The notes under the pieces: model-generated
What the model saw: only the letters and a program-made list of their open reading frames with translations
What the model was told of the DNA's origin: nothing
Database searches by the model: none
Position numbers and translations under genes: made by a program
Shown here: positions 22,961-35,710 of the stretch, in pieces
Layout: each line of letters opens with the position of its first letter
Position numbering within the stretch: the stretch's first letter is position 1
Assembly (NCBI GenBank): GCA_030280995.1
Contig: JASXTE010000007.1
Span: forward strand, 8,981,501 to 9,045,500
Origin: Hemileia vastatrix
Taxonomy: Eukaryota; Basidiomycota; Pucciniomycetes; Pucciniales; Zaghouaniaceae
Reading direction: 5' to 3'
DNA length: 64,000 bases

Positions 22961-25390
22961 ATGTCTAGTATACAAAATCCTACACCTCCACTTTGTATGT
23001 ATATCATGGTCCTCTCTCTTAATTTATATATTTCACTTATGTTCTATATCTTTTTTTTTCAAAAATTTGATTTTCCAGCACCCAAATGTGTTTCATCCCA
23101 CTCTCTGATTGATACTTGCTTTGAAGCTTTTGAGCTTGCACCATGTCTGCCACATGGCATGGCACCTAACCCTCCTGTACTTAGCAATGAGAGGCAGGAA
23201 ATAACAAGAGTTCAGTATCGCAATTTACTTGAATTGGCTAGAGATAAAACAGAAGAGCTTGTCAAGATCCTTAACAATAATCCTTCTCCTTCATATTTAT
23301 CTAACCCTTGTAATGAATTACTCCAATATGTGAAAAGCCTAGAAAAATGTATGTTCATCACCTTTTTTGTCTCCTTTTAAATTAGTAGATAAGATTATTA
23401 ATATTTTTTTTTCTTCATATTTATTTGTAGCTTATGAGGAGGGTATGATTACTCCTGATGAAGTCATTGTCATTAGGGATGATGATGAGACAGATGAACC
23501 ATCAGCTTCAACTCATGCTTCAACTTCTAAGGAAAATCTTGAAACACCTGTTATCCGCTCCAAGAAAAAGAGATTAGCCCAAGGCTCCTCTTTTGTTCGA
23601 CGTATTAAACCGGCTTCTGCTAATGAATTTTCTGATGTATCAAATAATAAATCTCAAAAAAAAGCAAAGGTTTTGATAATGAGTATATTCTTGTTTCCTT
23701 TTTTTTTTATTGTTATTCTTTTATCTTTAAAATTCAATCATATATCACTTTTATTGCTTACATATTGTACTTTTTATCTTTCTTTTGATATTTTGTACCA
23801 GAAACTCACCTGCTGTAGATTGTTCCATCCATAAACGCCCTCTCCCTGATGAAGATGATGAAAAGAGCAATGAAAATAGCGATGATCAACTATCAGAATA
23901 TGAAGCTATGCTTGTTCATCAAAAAAAGCAAAGTTTAAAATCTTCTTCAAGACATGTTGATATGTTTGATAAAGATGATGATTCAAACAGCTCATCACCA
24001 AATTCCTTCATTTCTAAGAAGCAATACCCATCACCTCCTAAATTACCTACTTTGACCTCTTTGAAAGCTTCTCTACCAATGAAATCAACTCCAATCAAGA
24101 TATCGAAAAAACCTCTAACTTATTCACCCTCAGTTCTAAAAGAATCTGATTTGCAGGAGGAATTCTGTAAAATTCATAATTTTTATAAAGGTAGAATCAG
24201 CACGGCAAAGGTCCTCAGGTCGTGGTTGGAAATTGTTACTCTCCTCTAATTACGCTCTTCTACTTCTTCCCAAGAACCCATGTCAAATATTCCAATGTTT
24301 ACTTTTCATTGGGAAAAATCTTGTGGAGAAGATTGGCTTTCAAAACTTACTGAGTTATGTAAGTTACCATAATTTTTAGTCTTGACTTTTGTTCTTTTAC
24401 TTATTTTTTTTTCCTTTTGTAGCAAATATTTTTTTAGAGATTGATAGCTCACAGCTATGGGTACTCGATAATATTGATTTCAAAAAAATGGAAGATTTAT
24501 GTGATCCTGATGGTTTAAATACTGAAATTCTTTCCTCAACAAAGAAAACGGATCACCCTGAATCCAATCTTATCCGAATGCTCATGAGATTAATGATCCC
24601 AAGTGACCACTGCCGTTCTTCATGGGTATCTCTTATATCATCTTTACTTTATCTGACCGCACATGAATTCAGCCAGCTTCCATCACATCAAAACATTAAC
24701 TCAGATTGTCCAATTGAACGTGGTCTTCAGCTTCTAGCTCACCTTTCAAATCTGAAGAGTCCGATTTCTGATGGCTTAGAAGTTGGTCCCACTGCACTTC
24801 AAACCCGTGATATATCAATGTCAACTCTTCTTCAAATCAGCAATATTATCATTGATATAATTATGTCAATTATCATTCTTAAATCAAAATATTGTGCTGC
24901 AACAATATCAAGTGGCAAGACTAGTGAAGCTCAACAATCAAGTGAGAAAAACGAAAATACTGAACTGACTATAATGAGAGAGAAACAAAAGGCTGCACTA
25001 AACAAAATAAATTCTGAATACTCCCACCACCGATATCAATCTTTCACATTCTATATAATTGATGGTGTCCGTGGTTTATTTCTGAGCTCTCAAGATCATA
25101 GATTGGCTTCAGCAGCTGATTGCTTGGAGGTAATATCAGAAGTTAAGTTTCTTAATTTACATGAAAAAAAAAATCATTTGATGGAAGAAATAATTTGGAA
25201 AAATTTAAATAACTATATTTTAACATTAATAAAACCTTTTATAGGCAAGTGTGATCCATTTCCTTTAAAATTTGATACCCCAAGTCCTCCAGGAATTGCT
25301 AGGGCTATTTCTGCAGATTTTCTTAATCACTGGAGCTCCATTCAGCCAGTATCACCTTTTTTTGCTAAACATAGCCTTTCAATAAATTAA
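22961..25390 (+). pseudogene. Unknown multi-exon cargo gene with one in-frame stop
   Basis: Exons inferred: 22961-22994, 23079-23348, 23431 to about 23669, about 23802-24358, and 24423-25390; introns 84, 82, about 132 and 64 nt. The third junction is unresolved: the canonical donor and acceptor leave the downstream frame off by one. Exon 4 continues past a TAA at 24247-24249 in the same frame (SSTSSQEPMSNIPMFTFHWEKSCGEDWLSKLTELC) to a good GTAAGT donor, so the TAA looks like a point mutation. Content: an Asp/Glu/Ser-rich middle (DDDETDEPSAS; DEDDEKSNENSDDQ) and a helical C-terminal part without known motif. A possible last intron (25130-25244) would change the end; without it the sequence ends APFFAKH-like. 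Function unknown. Confidence 0.6.
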
Positions 25391-26189
25391 TATTCCAACA
25401 TGTAAATAGATAAAGTTCTGTCTATATGATATATCTTGTATAATTCAAGTTATTTTCCTTCAAATACGTCAAAAATGTGACCATCTTTGAAATTTATTAA
25501 GTAACCTTTGACATGATTTTCTAAATTAATTATTAAAAAAAATTATTGTAAGTCCAGCAATAAAAAAGATTTTAAAATCTACTTATATGATTTCAAATAC
25601 TTGTATTAAATTCTTAAATATTTTATTGTTTATATAAAAATATGATAACTGCTCTAGTTTTGTTACTTTACCTTTAATATTATATAATCTATTAATTATT
25701 ACAAATATTTTCGTTGATTGTAACATTTTTAATCAGAAGTAGAACAATTTAAATAATTAAATGAGTACATTCTTAAAAAAATACAATTTAATCTATTATT
25801 GATTCAAAATTCTTTCTTCAACTCTTTATTATTACCTTTTTTATTAATAAGCCTGTTTGACCTAAAATACTATACAGTTAATTTGGTAGCATTAAAAGCA
25901 CATTTTTATGGCTAATATATTTCAAATTCTTTATTATAGTTTTTTTTATTTTAGAACCTTTGCTACCAATTTAATAAAAATGAAATTTAAAGATTTCACA
26001 ACTTATATATTTCCTCAAAAGTAAATCAAATTTTCTTATAATATTATGAAAAAAAATTATTTTATTTCACAAATAAAAAAAATAGATAATACTATAATTA
26101 TCAAAACTGAAAATGTTACAGCTACTCCCAGTATTTATCATGTTTAAATTTGCATTAAGTTGTTTATATATAATATAAATTTTTAATAT
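25391..26189. other. AT-rich intergenic region between convergent genes
   Basis: Very AT-rich; no gene. Lies between the 3' ends of the unknown gene (+) and the TET/JBP gene (-), so it should hold both transcription ends. Confidence 0.45.
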
Positions 26190-27397
26190 TTATATATCTA
26201 GATTTTTTAGATTTGTCTTAACATTAGATAAATAATACTTTGCTGATTCTATTTCTTCCTCTATTAAGTCATCTCTTTTCAAAAAAACTCTCAAAGCACT
26301 AATCAAATATTCTAACCTAAATTTTTCTTTTTTAATTTTAAAGTATTCTGAAATATCAATATCAAAAACATTAAGCTTTTCTATAGCATGAAAAAGTCTA
26401 GTGCTGATTTGAATAGAAGAACCTATCCTAGTGAAGCCAGGAATTTCATGACATCTTGAGGTAAAATGCCTTAGTTGATTGGCAGGCCATAATGTCACTG
26501 TTATTCCATTAGTTGCTTCAAAGTTGATTTTACTTCGAATTTCGGGAAACATAAGTTCTCCACCTATTTGTCGTGGTTGGGTCTTATCATACTTCATATG
26601 AATGGTGTTTTTTTCTGTATCTTTAGGAAAAAATATTCCTAAAGTATACTCACTTGCATCCTTATCGAGATGAACCTCATTAGAGAACCCATTACCATTC
26701 CCTCCAGATGTCCAAGTTAAATTACTAGCAAACGGTACACCCACTTCTTCACTAGAAACTTTTGAAAATCCAGGAATACCAAGTTTTGCGCAAAGATTAG
26801 TTGCCTCATTGTACTTTACATATGATATTTTTTTAAAAAAATATTCAAAGTACATTGCAATCCTCTTCATTTGTTTTTTATATTCATCCGTTTTTACAAT
26901 ATCATCAGTGTATTCATCTGCAAGGAAAAGCATTCAAAAATTCAGTATTTAAATTAAAAAAAGTGATACTTACGAATATGTAAAGATTTCTTTCTATCTA
27001 AAATAAAGCCACCACCAAACATTTTTCCAAAACCACCAGCTCTTTAATGATAACCATTATTTTTAATTTCATGTTCATAGTAAGAAAGATCCTTAATGCA
27101 TCACACCGTAGCTTCTAACATATCTAGTTCTTTGAGCTCATGAATTTCAAAAGTCTGCACAAGAACATTAGGTATTAAGACACCTTTTGGTTAATAAATA
27201 CTACATCCAGGAAAAAAATTGTAATAATTATTGCAATCTGTCATATTATTTGCATAAGATCGTGCATAGAAATGTGGCTTCTTCCCGTTTGTATCCATTC
27301 CAAGAGCGTTTACAAGTTTCATTCCAGTAGCAATGTCTTTCGCCCACCTATTGTTAGAGTTCTTCCCTGGCCGTTTTTTTTTCAAATCGTTACTCAT
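26190..27397 (-). pseudogene. TET/JBP-like 2OG-Fe(II) dioxygenase with three in-frame stops
   Basis: Two exon segments: 27397-26974 (starts MSNDLKKKRPGK) and 26917-26190, joined by a 56-nt intron with GTAAGT donor and TTGCAG acceptor. The second holds the double-stranded beta-helix core: the HxD pair in NEVHLDKDA, the distal His in NQLRHFTS and a 2-oxoglutarate-binding Arg candidate in FTRIGSSIQISTRL. Enzymes of this family oxidise 5-methylcytosine or thymine in DNA. The first segment is in one frame but interrupted by TAA (27191-27193), TGA (27101-27103) and TAA (27044-27046); CAA to TAA and CGA to TGA would each be a single C-to-T change. Without readthrough the gene is dead. Family call is from motifs; upstream exons are possible. 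Confidence 0.8.
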
Positions 27398-27647
27398 TGA
27401 TGGTTCAATCCTAAGAGAATTCAATTTTGATTTAAAATAGAAAAAAATCAAAAATTAGAAAATAGTAACATAATTTCAATTATCAGTCAATGATACCTTA
27501 AACTTTATCATATCTTCAATATTAGAAATACAAAAGTTAGCATATCTACATATTAGTAAATTTATATACTTTTTCTTTATTTCAAATATTAAGAAAGCGT
27601 TTCAAAGGTATACTTTATTAAATTATACATATAAAGAGTATAGCTTT

Positions 27648-27990
27648 ATCCTGTATGCATTCAGCAAGTACGAGATTTGGCTCTACACTTAATATTAATA
27701 ATATAATGAAAGTATAACTCCAATACACTAGTAATATTAAAAAATTTACGGAATTATGATATCCACATATATAAAATGAAAAATCTTTCTCTGATCAATA
27801 TATTGACTTAGAAAGTTATACTTCAATAAATTATTAATTTTTAAATTGTAGCATTGTCCTGTATGCTTTCAGCAAGTACGAGACTTTGAAACAACTTAAA
27901 AATCAATAAATTAAAGGTAAAGTACAAACAATCTAATTATTATTATGAAAAGCAAAACATTATCCTGTATGCTTTCAGCAAGTACGAGAT
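27648..27990. repeat. Three dispersed copies of a 27-bp repeat
   Basis: At 27649-27675, 27857-27883 and 27963-27989 (spacings 208 and 106 bp), beginning TCCTGTATGC and ending AAGTACGAGA, with one difference between copies (CTTTCAGC versus CATTCAGC). They lie upstream of the minus-strand dioxygenase, in otherwise unrelated AT-rich sequence. Confidence 0.85.
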
Positions 27991-29143
27991 GATGTTTTAC
28001 TTTTCATATTAATAATATAATGGTTGAGAAAGTATTAAAGAAATATAGAAAAATGATAAGCAAAACATGAACTTACATGTCTATAAAATCTTCTTCCATT
28101 TGTAGCTGATTGATCAAAATTAATTATAAAGTTTATTTTATAATCACTGTTTTAAAAAATAAATGGTTAGATAAATAAATTGAACATTTTTGATAAGGAA
28201 TAAAGAAAAGTAAATTGACAAACAAATAAAAAAACTTTAAGTTAACTGAAAAAGAATTATTTTATAATGAATCGAAAGGGTACAGTAAAAGATACCATAA
28301 AAATAAATTCAGAATTAGAATCATTAGATTAACTTGTCAAAAGTGTAAAAAAGTGTAACAAACCAAAATGATATGAAATGCAATAGCAAGAAAAATTTGC
28401 TTACCGGTAATCAGATAAGGTCAAGAAAATAGTACCAATAATTCAAAATGATAAAGCAAAAATATGATTGATAATTTTTGAAAAAGTTAAGTGAGAAAGA
28501 GAAAGGAAAAATAAATTGGGTGGCAAACAGATGTATATATCATGAATTTTCACTGATCACATTTTCAAAAAAATGCAGCTCTCCAAGTCATATGATAAAC
28601 TTCATCTAAATTCCAAGAATGATGTTGCCAAGGCACTGTACACAGCATGATCATTTTTTCCTATGCATATACTAATTCCAGCTAGAATTTACTTGGCTGC
28701 ATGTTGTACAGATGCACATTTGTGGAACACTGAATTTCACATCTAAAAAAAATTGACGCCACATAATTCTAGCTACCATGTTTCACGTAGCTAAAAAACA
28801 TACACTCATCACATTTAAATTTACATTGCGCCAAAATTAATTCATTTTTGAATTTTTTTAAAGGAAACTATAATGTGCACCACCTATTTCTAAAATATGA
28901 ACCTCCGCACCATATTAAATTGGGAGACTTTTAATTATGCAATTTTTTTACCGTGACCTTTTTCCTGATCTTACTTGGTTCAAAATATTGAAACATGGCC
29001 AATGTTGATGAAAGAAACATTTGATTTTGTTTCTATGTGTAACAATGGAAGGCTGTTTCTTACTGGCTGAAGAGTGTTGTATATTTTATTTGAACAAATT
29101 TTTATTTTTTTATGTATTTTATTTAAAAAATTTACTTTTTATT
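27991..29143. other. AT-rich intergenic region
   Basis: No gene seen. Becomes less AT-rich from about 28550, leading into the hairpin cluster. Confidence 0.4.
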
Positions 29144-29840
29144 GCAGCCAGATTTATACTGGCTGCTTTTTAGAAACCTTAATTTATGACCCAAGCCTTT
29201 GAAATTGGCTTGGGTCCCTTGCATTGCAATTTAGTACTTCCAGCCAGGTTTCCCCTGGCTGGAAGTGTCTCTTTCAAGCAATCAAAGTCGCTAAAAGCGA
29301 CTTCGATTGCTTGCTGTAATGTTTGCCACCCTCCCAGCTAATTTACTAGGCTGGGAGGTGGCCAAAGCAGTGTGCAACGCGCGTTGCACAATCGCTACCA
29401 TATTTCATGCAGCTGATATCAAGTCAGCTGCATGAGATATGCGCAGCATGTGCAATGTGCGCTGCATGCAGCAGAAACGCGCGTTGCATGCAATGCGCAT
29501 TACTTGCAGCAGCAATGCGTGTTGCATGTGCTGCATGCAGTGCATTTCACAGCCAGTTTTTTTCTGGCTGTGCAATGCACACAGAGAAACCAAAGTCCCT
29601 GCAAGGGACTTTGGTCTCTAAAATGGAAGCGACTTTCCCTACCAGGTGCAATCTGGTGGGAAAGTGAGAGAAACGTTAGACCGAAGTTGTTTGAAAGCAA
29701 CTTCTGTCTTAAAAACATTAAAAATCATAAAAAAAATGAGAAATGTAGAAAAAAAAAAAATTAAAAATTAAAATGTGAGTATAAGAAAAAAAAAAGTTCT
29801 AGTGATACCAAAAATCCAAGCCAATTTCATTTGGCTTGGT
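29144..29840. repeat. Cluster of about 13 different hairpins
   Basis: Consecutive inverted repeats with unrelated stems: 29144-29166 (GCAGCCAG), 29188-29216 (GACCCAAGCC), 29236-29266 (ACTTCCAGCCAGG), 29275-29313 (CAAGCAATC..AAGTCGCT), 29325-29362 (GCCACC.TCCCAGC), 29371-29390 (perfect palindrome TGTGCAACGCGCGTTGCACA), 29406-29434 (CATGCAGCTGA), 29540-29580, 29583-29619 (ACCAAAGTCCC), 29631-29666, 29683-29704 and 29815-29839 (CCAAGCCAA); 29441-29530 is rich in overlapping GCA/TGC and CGCG inverted repeats. Loops are 2-9 nt. The block is markedly more GC-rich than its surroundings. Small ORFs here are by-products of the GCATGC-rich sequence. Confidence 0.9.
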
Positions 29841-32800
29841 TATTTAATAATTATTTTTTAATACATTAAATTTAAAATTCAAACACCATAAAATATATGA
29901 ATTTTTTTTATATGAATATTATAAATTTAATCTACCTCTTTCTCATAATTATATTTATAATTTTGTTTTTTTAATTTTTGACATTTAAGTTTATTTTTTG
30001 GAAATACAAAATTAAATTTTCAACTAAGTTTTTTAGTAAGGTAAAATAAATTATAAATTTGACATTTTGTAATTGAATAATGAAAAAAATTTTAAATTTA
30101 TTTAAAAAATATTTTTGTTAGAAGAATACAAATATTTTAAGTGTAGAAATATGGTGCAAATTGTAAGTAAAAAAATTATATTTTTTTTGTGAGGGGTTAT
30201 TTCTATTTTTAAAAATATTTTTCAAAAACATTCATTAAATACTGAATTAAATTACTTTGAAACTCAAATTTTTTGTAAAATAATTAAAAATGAAATAATA
30301 ATATTTTTGTATTTGATATAAAATTTGAATTGGTAATATTAATGTCTCTCTAAGTAAATTTGAAAATCATTTAAAAAGACCATGTTGATAAGTACTTCAT
30401 TTTTGATATACAATGGTTATATATATATCTTATATATATTTCTTGAGTGGTATTTTTATATACATTCAATAAAATTTGTAATATAAAATGCCATTTAATA
30501 ATTAATTAATGTTCAACTTAGTTATAACAACTTCATATTTAATACCAGCCACTAGTATTTACTTTTTAATTTAAAACTCCAATATAATATGAGAGTATCC
30601 TTATTTTGTCTGTATGTAATGAACAACAATAACAGACCATAAATGAGTGGGTAGTTAATTACAATAAATAGTTGAAGAATAACCTATAAGAAATGATAAG
30701 TTTATCAAAAAGAGTACATTAAAAAAATATACTTTTGAATTTTTTTTGATATAATTTGGGTAGTTAAATGAAAATTTAAATTATCAGACATCAAAATGGA
30801 TAAAATCTTAAAGTAGTGTTTATATAATAAGCCTCATATAAAAAAAGGATAAAAAATCTACTATGTAACTAAATTATTAAATATTAAGGTATTATTAAAA
30901 TTATTGAAAAACTTATTTTACAGTTATAATGAAATCTAAATGTGAAAATAATGGTGGGATAATAGTAAGACTATGTGGAAACACTTTAATTTATACATAC
31001 TTTCAACTATGTTCAGATAAAAAAATTGTTAAAATTGTATAATAACATCTAGTTAATAGTGATGCAATTTTATTTATATCAAGAATAAATTTTTCTGAGG
31101 AAAAACTAATTAAATTGAGATATGGCCATCTCCTTTCAAGAGATAGAATAATAATAAAAATTTAAAAAATTATAATAAGTATTCTTAATCACCATTTTTG
31201 AAAAGTCTCTAGTAAAATTCATTATAATATATCATTCATTGATTACATTATATGGAGTTTCATCTTGAAGTAGTGATGTGCAGCTTTGAACTTATGTTAT
31301 GAAAAACAAAAAAGTTAAAAAATATATAGTTATACTAATGAAAAAGCCAAAAATAAAAATACTATTATAAATTAAAAAAATAAAACTACATAAATTTTAT
31401 TCTGCTCTAATGATGGAAGGGTACTATGTATGAATTTCCACATGTTAAATCCAAACCTGCTTTAAGGCTAGTTTAAAGGTAGAGATATTAAGTTTCCTTA
31501 AATTCTAAAAATAACTTATGCATTTTACTAATTATTTTTTTCTTGTTTCTTTCCAAAGTTGTTAGAGTTCCTTAATTAATACTGTTATCTTGATTGTAAG
31601 ATATATAATTTTTTTTGAATACATGATTTATTGTTTCAAAAATTATATTATAAATTTAAATCATTTATTTCATTTTCTAAAGCTTCATTGTCAAAGACAC
31701 AACTCCATTTTCTGTTACTTAACAAATATATAAAATGTGATAGTAAAATTTGAGGAATTTTCTTTTTGAGAGGGTCAAACTATATTGTGAAGATTTTTAT
31801 CTAGAAATTCTTGTACTCTAAAACCAAATAATTTTCTCCCTTAAGTAAGCCATTTCAAAAATATGAGAATATAAACAAGAATATTAACTTATCTTATTTT
31901 TATTTTCTTTACTGAAAGTTTTAGTTCAATCCCTTTTTTTATATGACATTAGTATAAAAACATGGTTAAATGTTACTATATAATTAATTTTTATTATATA
32001 TATATATATATATATGAAATATTTAGAACGTCATCCTTTTTTATTTACTTGAATAAATGGCTCAATTATAATACCCAACACTTATTAATGTTTCCCAAAC
32101 TCAATAACAAATTTCTCATATGAAATATTAGCTTCTAATATAAGAAGTTTATCTATAGATGATATTCAACATGTGATTTTACTTTTTAGATTCAGCTAAA
32201 ATTAAACAAAAGGAGAAATCATGCATATGTGTATAAATGGTAACCATATGTTACTTAGAGGATTGTGAAATTCACTCATCAGAATGGTTTAAGTATTAAA
32301 ATTAATTGAGGTCATTATTTTCTAGTATTTGAAACTAATTAGGAAATTATTCTAAAAATATATTTTAATGTGTATCATGTTTAAAAAGTTGGAAATATGA
32401 TTTTTGAAAATTGTGAGTTTCTTATGAGATACCAAGCTTTAGTTTACATTGTTTCAAGTAGAATAGAATTTTAGTATTAGAAATTGAAAGCAATGTACCA
32501 TTATCAGATTTTAACTGTGTTCTACTTATAGAATGATTACATAACATTAAACATTATTTAAATCAAAAAGTTTTAAAAGATATTTAGAATTTTACCAAAT
32601 TTTACCATTTATTAATCTTTGATTTGAAAACAAACTATGATGTACACTCACTAGAAATAAGCAATCCCAATTTTAACATAATTTATCAATCCAAAAATAA
32701 TGAGTCAATTAACATGAAAATATATATTATTTTAAAACCAATTCTCTAGATTTAAAATATGATGCTTTAATGAAAAATTATTACAAAACTTTAATGCAAT

Positions 32801-33730
32801 GAAGTCTCTTAAAAAATTCAAAAATAGAATATCAAAACAAGTAATTTCTGCAAAAAAAACTACTAACTATTGTAGATAAAGCATAAAAATAAGTCATATT
32901 TTTTAAAAAAATGATCTAACAATATTTATTTTTGTTAAAAAAATCAAAACATTGTTAAGTTTGCTTGTTATAATAATGTTAAAATCCACTAAACATTATC
33001 TAAAGGTGGTAAAATATGTTAAAAATAAGTTGAATTTTATGAGATAAAAATCAACAATTTTGTATCATTTCCTGTTGTGCTATGACTTTATTCCACCCTT
33101 TTTATCTGATTCTTCCAGTATTACTTTGCTATGATCACTAGTTTTCAAGTTAAAATTTACAAATGTTCATTATACTTGATAATATGAAAAATAACTCAAA
33201 ATTTTATAACTACAAAATAAGATTTTGTAACTCCTTCTTTCAATCAATATTTGAAGAAATTTTAGTTTATTTGAGTAATGATTTTAAGAATAACAAAAAA
33301 TTTTAAATTCACAAGGAATTATTTCCAGAGACTATAATAATTTACTTGTGTAATGCATGAGCTACTTATCAATGATGTAAAACATCAGAAAAGTAAGTTA
33401 TAGTTATAAATCTACAGATTATACTGTTTATGGTATATATATCTTCAATAAATCTTTTAAACTTATCTTAGCCTACATACCACACAATAGAAAATCATTA
33501 TATTAAAAATGGAAAAAATTCTATGATAATATCATAAAGAATGATAACCATGGATTAATATTCCATAAAAATGGTTAATAATATTTTAAGAGAACCTAAA
33601 TCAGTATTCTTTCATCAAAATATATCCTTTTTGTCTTTGTAATTTATTCCAAACAAATTTTTTGAAAGTTGAATCTATATATCTAATGCCAAAACCACTA
33701 TTAAGTTCCCTCTTAGACTTTTTAAGAAAT

Positions 33731-33765
<35 letters not shown>

Positions 33766-35670
33766 TATTTATCAAAAATTGAAATAAAGAATAAAAACAT
33801 AATTTTATTTACCTTTAATTATTTAAATATAGAGTATTTTCAGAATGCATTGTGGTTACTTGTGAAGGTTAGAAGATTTGAAGTTGGATTTATGAGTTTT
33901 TAGAAGGGCAAATATTGTAAAATTCTTTCATAAATATTTATTTCATAGTTTCAAATGTTGAAATCTACAAACTAATGGGATTTAAAATTATATTGAGATT
34001 TAAAATCTGTTTTCTACTCAAGTAAAATAAAATAAAATGATGATATCAAAATTGAAATTACGTTTAAACTTTTGATATGCTCTATCTTCAATTTTATTGA
34101 TAGTGCATCAAAAATTTAATAATATTTTTTTCCTTCATCACTTTTTACATAAAAGATAGTTTTATCATTTTATGAATTAAAGATTGCTTATATAAATTTA
34201 ACATCTATGTCAACTGTTTATGACTATTAATCTATATAATAAATTTTTTAGAAGAAAAAATAACATCAGTATATACTGACTTTGAAATTATTCAATTTAA
34301 AATAGTTTACAGGTAGATAATGAAGGGTGATTTCATTTTTGAATATGAACTATAGAAGTCTTATTTTATCAATTTTAATTCTTTTTGAGCTCAAATGTAT
34401 CCACCGCAACTTAAGTAAGAATAAAAATTATTTTTATTGAAATTTACATGAGAAAGTATGCCTATTATTCAAAATCAAACTTGCTCTAATGGTGTTTTTC
34501 AATCATTATTTCCATTCATAACAATAAAAAACATTTCAATTTGCTGATGTTTTAGTTTTTGATATCCCCAAGTTTATATCTCAGGTGTACTATTCACAAA
34601 ATTATTAAAAATATAATTTTCGAAATACATGATAAACTTGAAAGTGAGGGGGCATTAAATTTTTAAAAATGAATTCTAAATTCAGGATGGATAGTATTTT
34701 TTCTATTTTCACAAATGAACAATTTTTTGTTTCAATTAATCCAGAAAGAAAATTTTGTTGTAAGCATATTATATTATATTTATTATGATTTTAAATACTA
34801 TATTTTCAAGATTTGTGTTTAATATTTCCTTTGAAAGTTAATGTTAATGTGAATTTAAAGTAAGCTTGAAGAAATTTAATCAATAGGCATATTGGATATT
34901 TAAAATAATATTTTGCTCCAATCTTGAATCATCCTGGGCTAAAAAATATCCCAAATAAGGTTTTTGTGGGTCAATTTGGATTTAAGTAGGATTAAGTGAG
35001 GTTTAATAAAGGACAGATAAAAGGCTAAATTCATTACTAGTGACTTTTTTCTCAAAATAGTTATAAAATATGTATCATTCTGGAATCAAGCTTCAATAAA
35101 GTTGAATTGAAACAGAGATAATTTCTATCAGCACAACACCATATTTACAAAGGTGTAAAATACCTCAAATATTACTCATAATATAGGAAGGCAAGGAATC
35201 TACAAAATTCACATTTCAAACAAGGATTTATATTTTGAATTTGAAATTGAGAAATGGAATATTATTTTCCAATTTAAATATCTATTAGTCATTTTAACAA
35301 AAGTTTTCAGTAATCAGATTGAATTTTGATGGTATTTTGTTGTAGATTAATCATTTTGATGAGACATTTACTCAAAATTACTGGTTTTGTTTCTAATATT
35401 CCATGTGAAATTCATTACGAATCTTTTTGAAAGTGAATAGTTGACATATTGGATATGCAAAAGCTTATGTTAGATCAAAGTGAGATCAAAGGGAGCTTAA
35501 CTGATGATCAAATTAGGATTTTACAAGATCAAACGGTGATCAATGTAGGTTCATCTTGAGCTCAATTTGTGACAAATCTCTGACTAAATGTAAGGCCAAA
35601 CAATTTCCTACATGGTGATGATGTGTGCATAATTCAAGCATAGATTTGTGGCTCAACGGAGCTCAAGCAA
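29841..35670. other. About 5.8 kb of AT-rich DNA without genes
   Basis: No open frame above background on either strand. Contains TA dinucleotide runs at about 31996-32016 and 33728-33766, and GATCAA-containing short repeats near 35470-35545. It fills the right third of the large transposon up to its terminus. Confidence 0.6.
33728..33766. repeat. (TA)n microsatellite
   Basis: About 20 TA units with a single TG interruption. A shorter TA run lies at about 31996-32016. Confidence 0.8.
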
Positions 35671-35710
35671 GGGGTATTGCTAGCAATACCCCCCCATTTT
35701 TTCTGTGGTG
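35671..35710 (-). repeat. Right terminal inverted repeat
   Basis: Palindrome 35671-35692 (half-site GGGGTATTGCT), a C run, an A/T tract and terminal CTGTGGTG. Inverted match to 7894-7933 with two differences; AGT duplication follows at 35711-35713. Confidence 0.92.

Larger units (their letters stand above)
7894..35710. mobile_element. 27.8-kb Plavaka/CACTA-like DNA transposon with cargo genes
   Basis: Both ends carry a 40-bp inverted repeat (38 of 40 matching) starting CACCACAG and ending in a 22-bp palindrome centred on GCTAGC. AGT directly flanks both ends (7891-7893 and 35711-35713), a 3-bp target duplication typical of the CACTA/CMC group. Removing the element plus one AGT restores ...TTTTAGTAGT..GTAG..., matched by the uninterrupted paralogue at 57541-57600 (minus strand). 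Inside are a Plavaka transposase with complete DDE triad, a SNF2 ATPase, a TET/JBP dioxygenase and three unknown spliced genes. Boundaries are strongly supported; current mobility is doubtful because several cargo genes carry stops. Confidence 0.9.

Noticed and set aside
29405..29764. Overlapping Cys/His/Met-rich ORFs on both strands
   Set aside because: Products of the GCATGC-rich hairpin cluster; open in several frames at once.
29841..35670. Mitochondrial DNA insertion
   Set aside because: AT-richness fits, but no mitochondrial gene, rRNA or tRNA can be recognised.
7894..35710. Starship-type giant element
   Set aside because: No tyrosine recombinase (captain) gene at an end; the element has inverted repeats, a 3-bp duplication and a DDE transposase.
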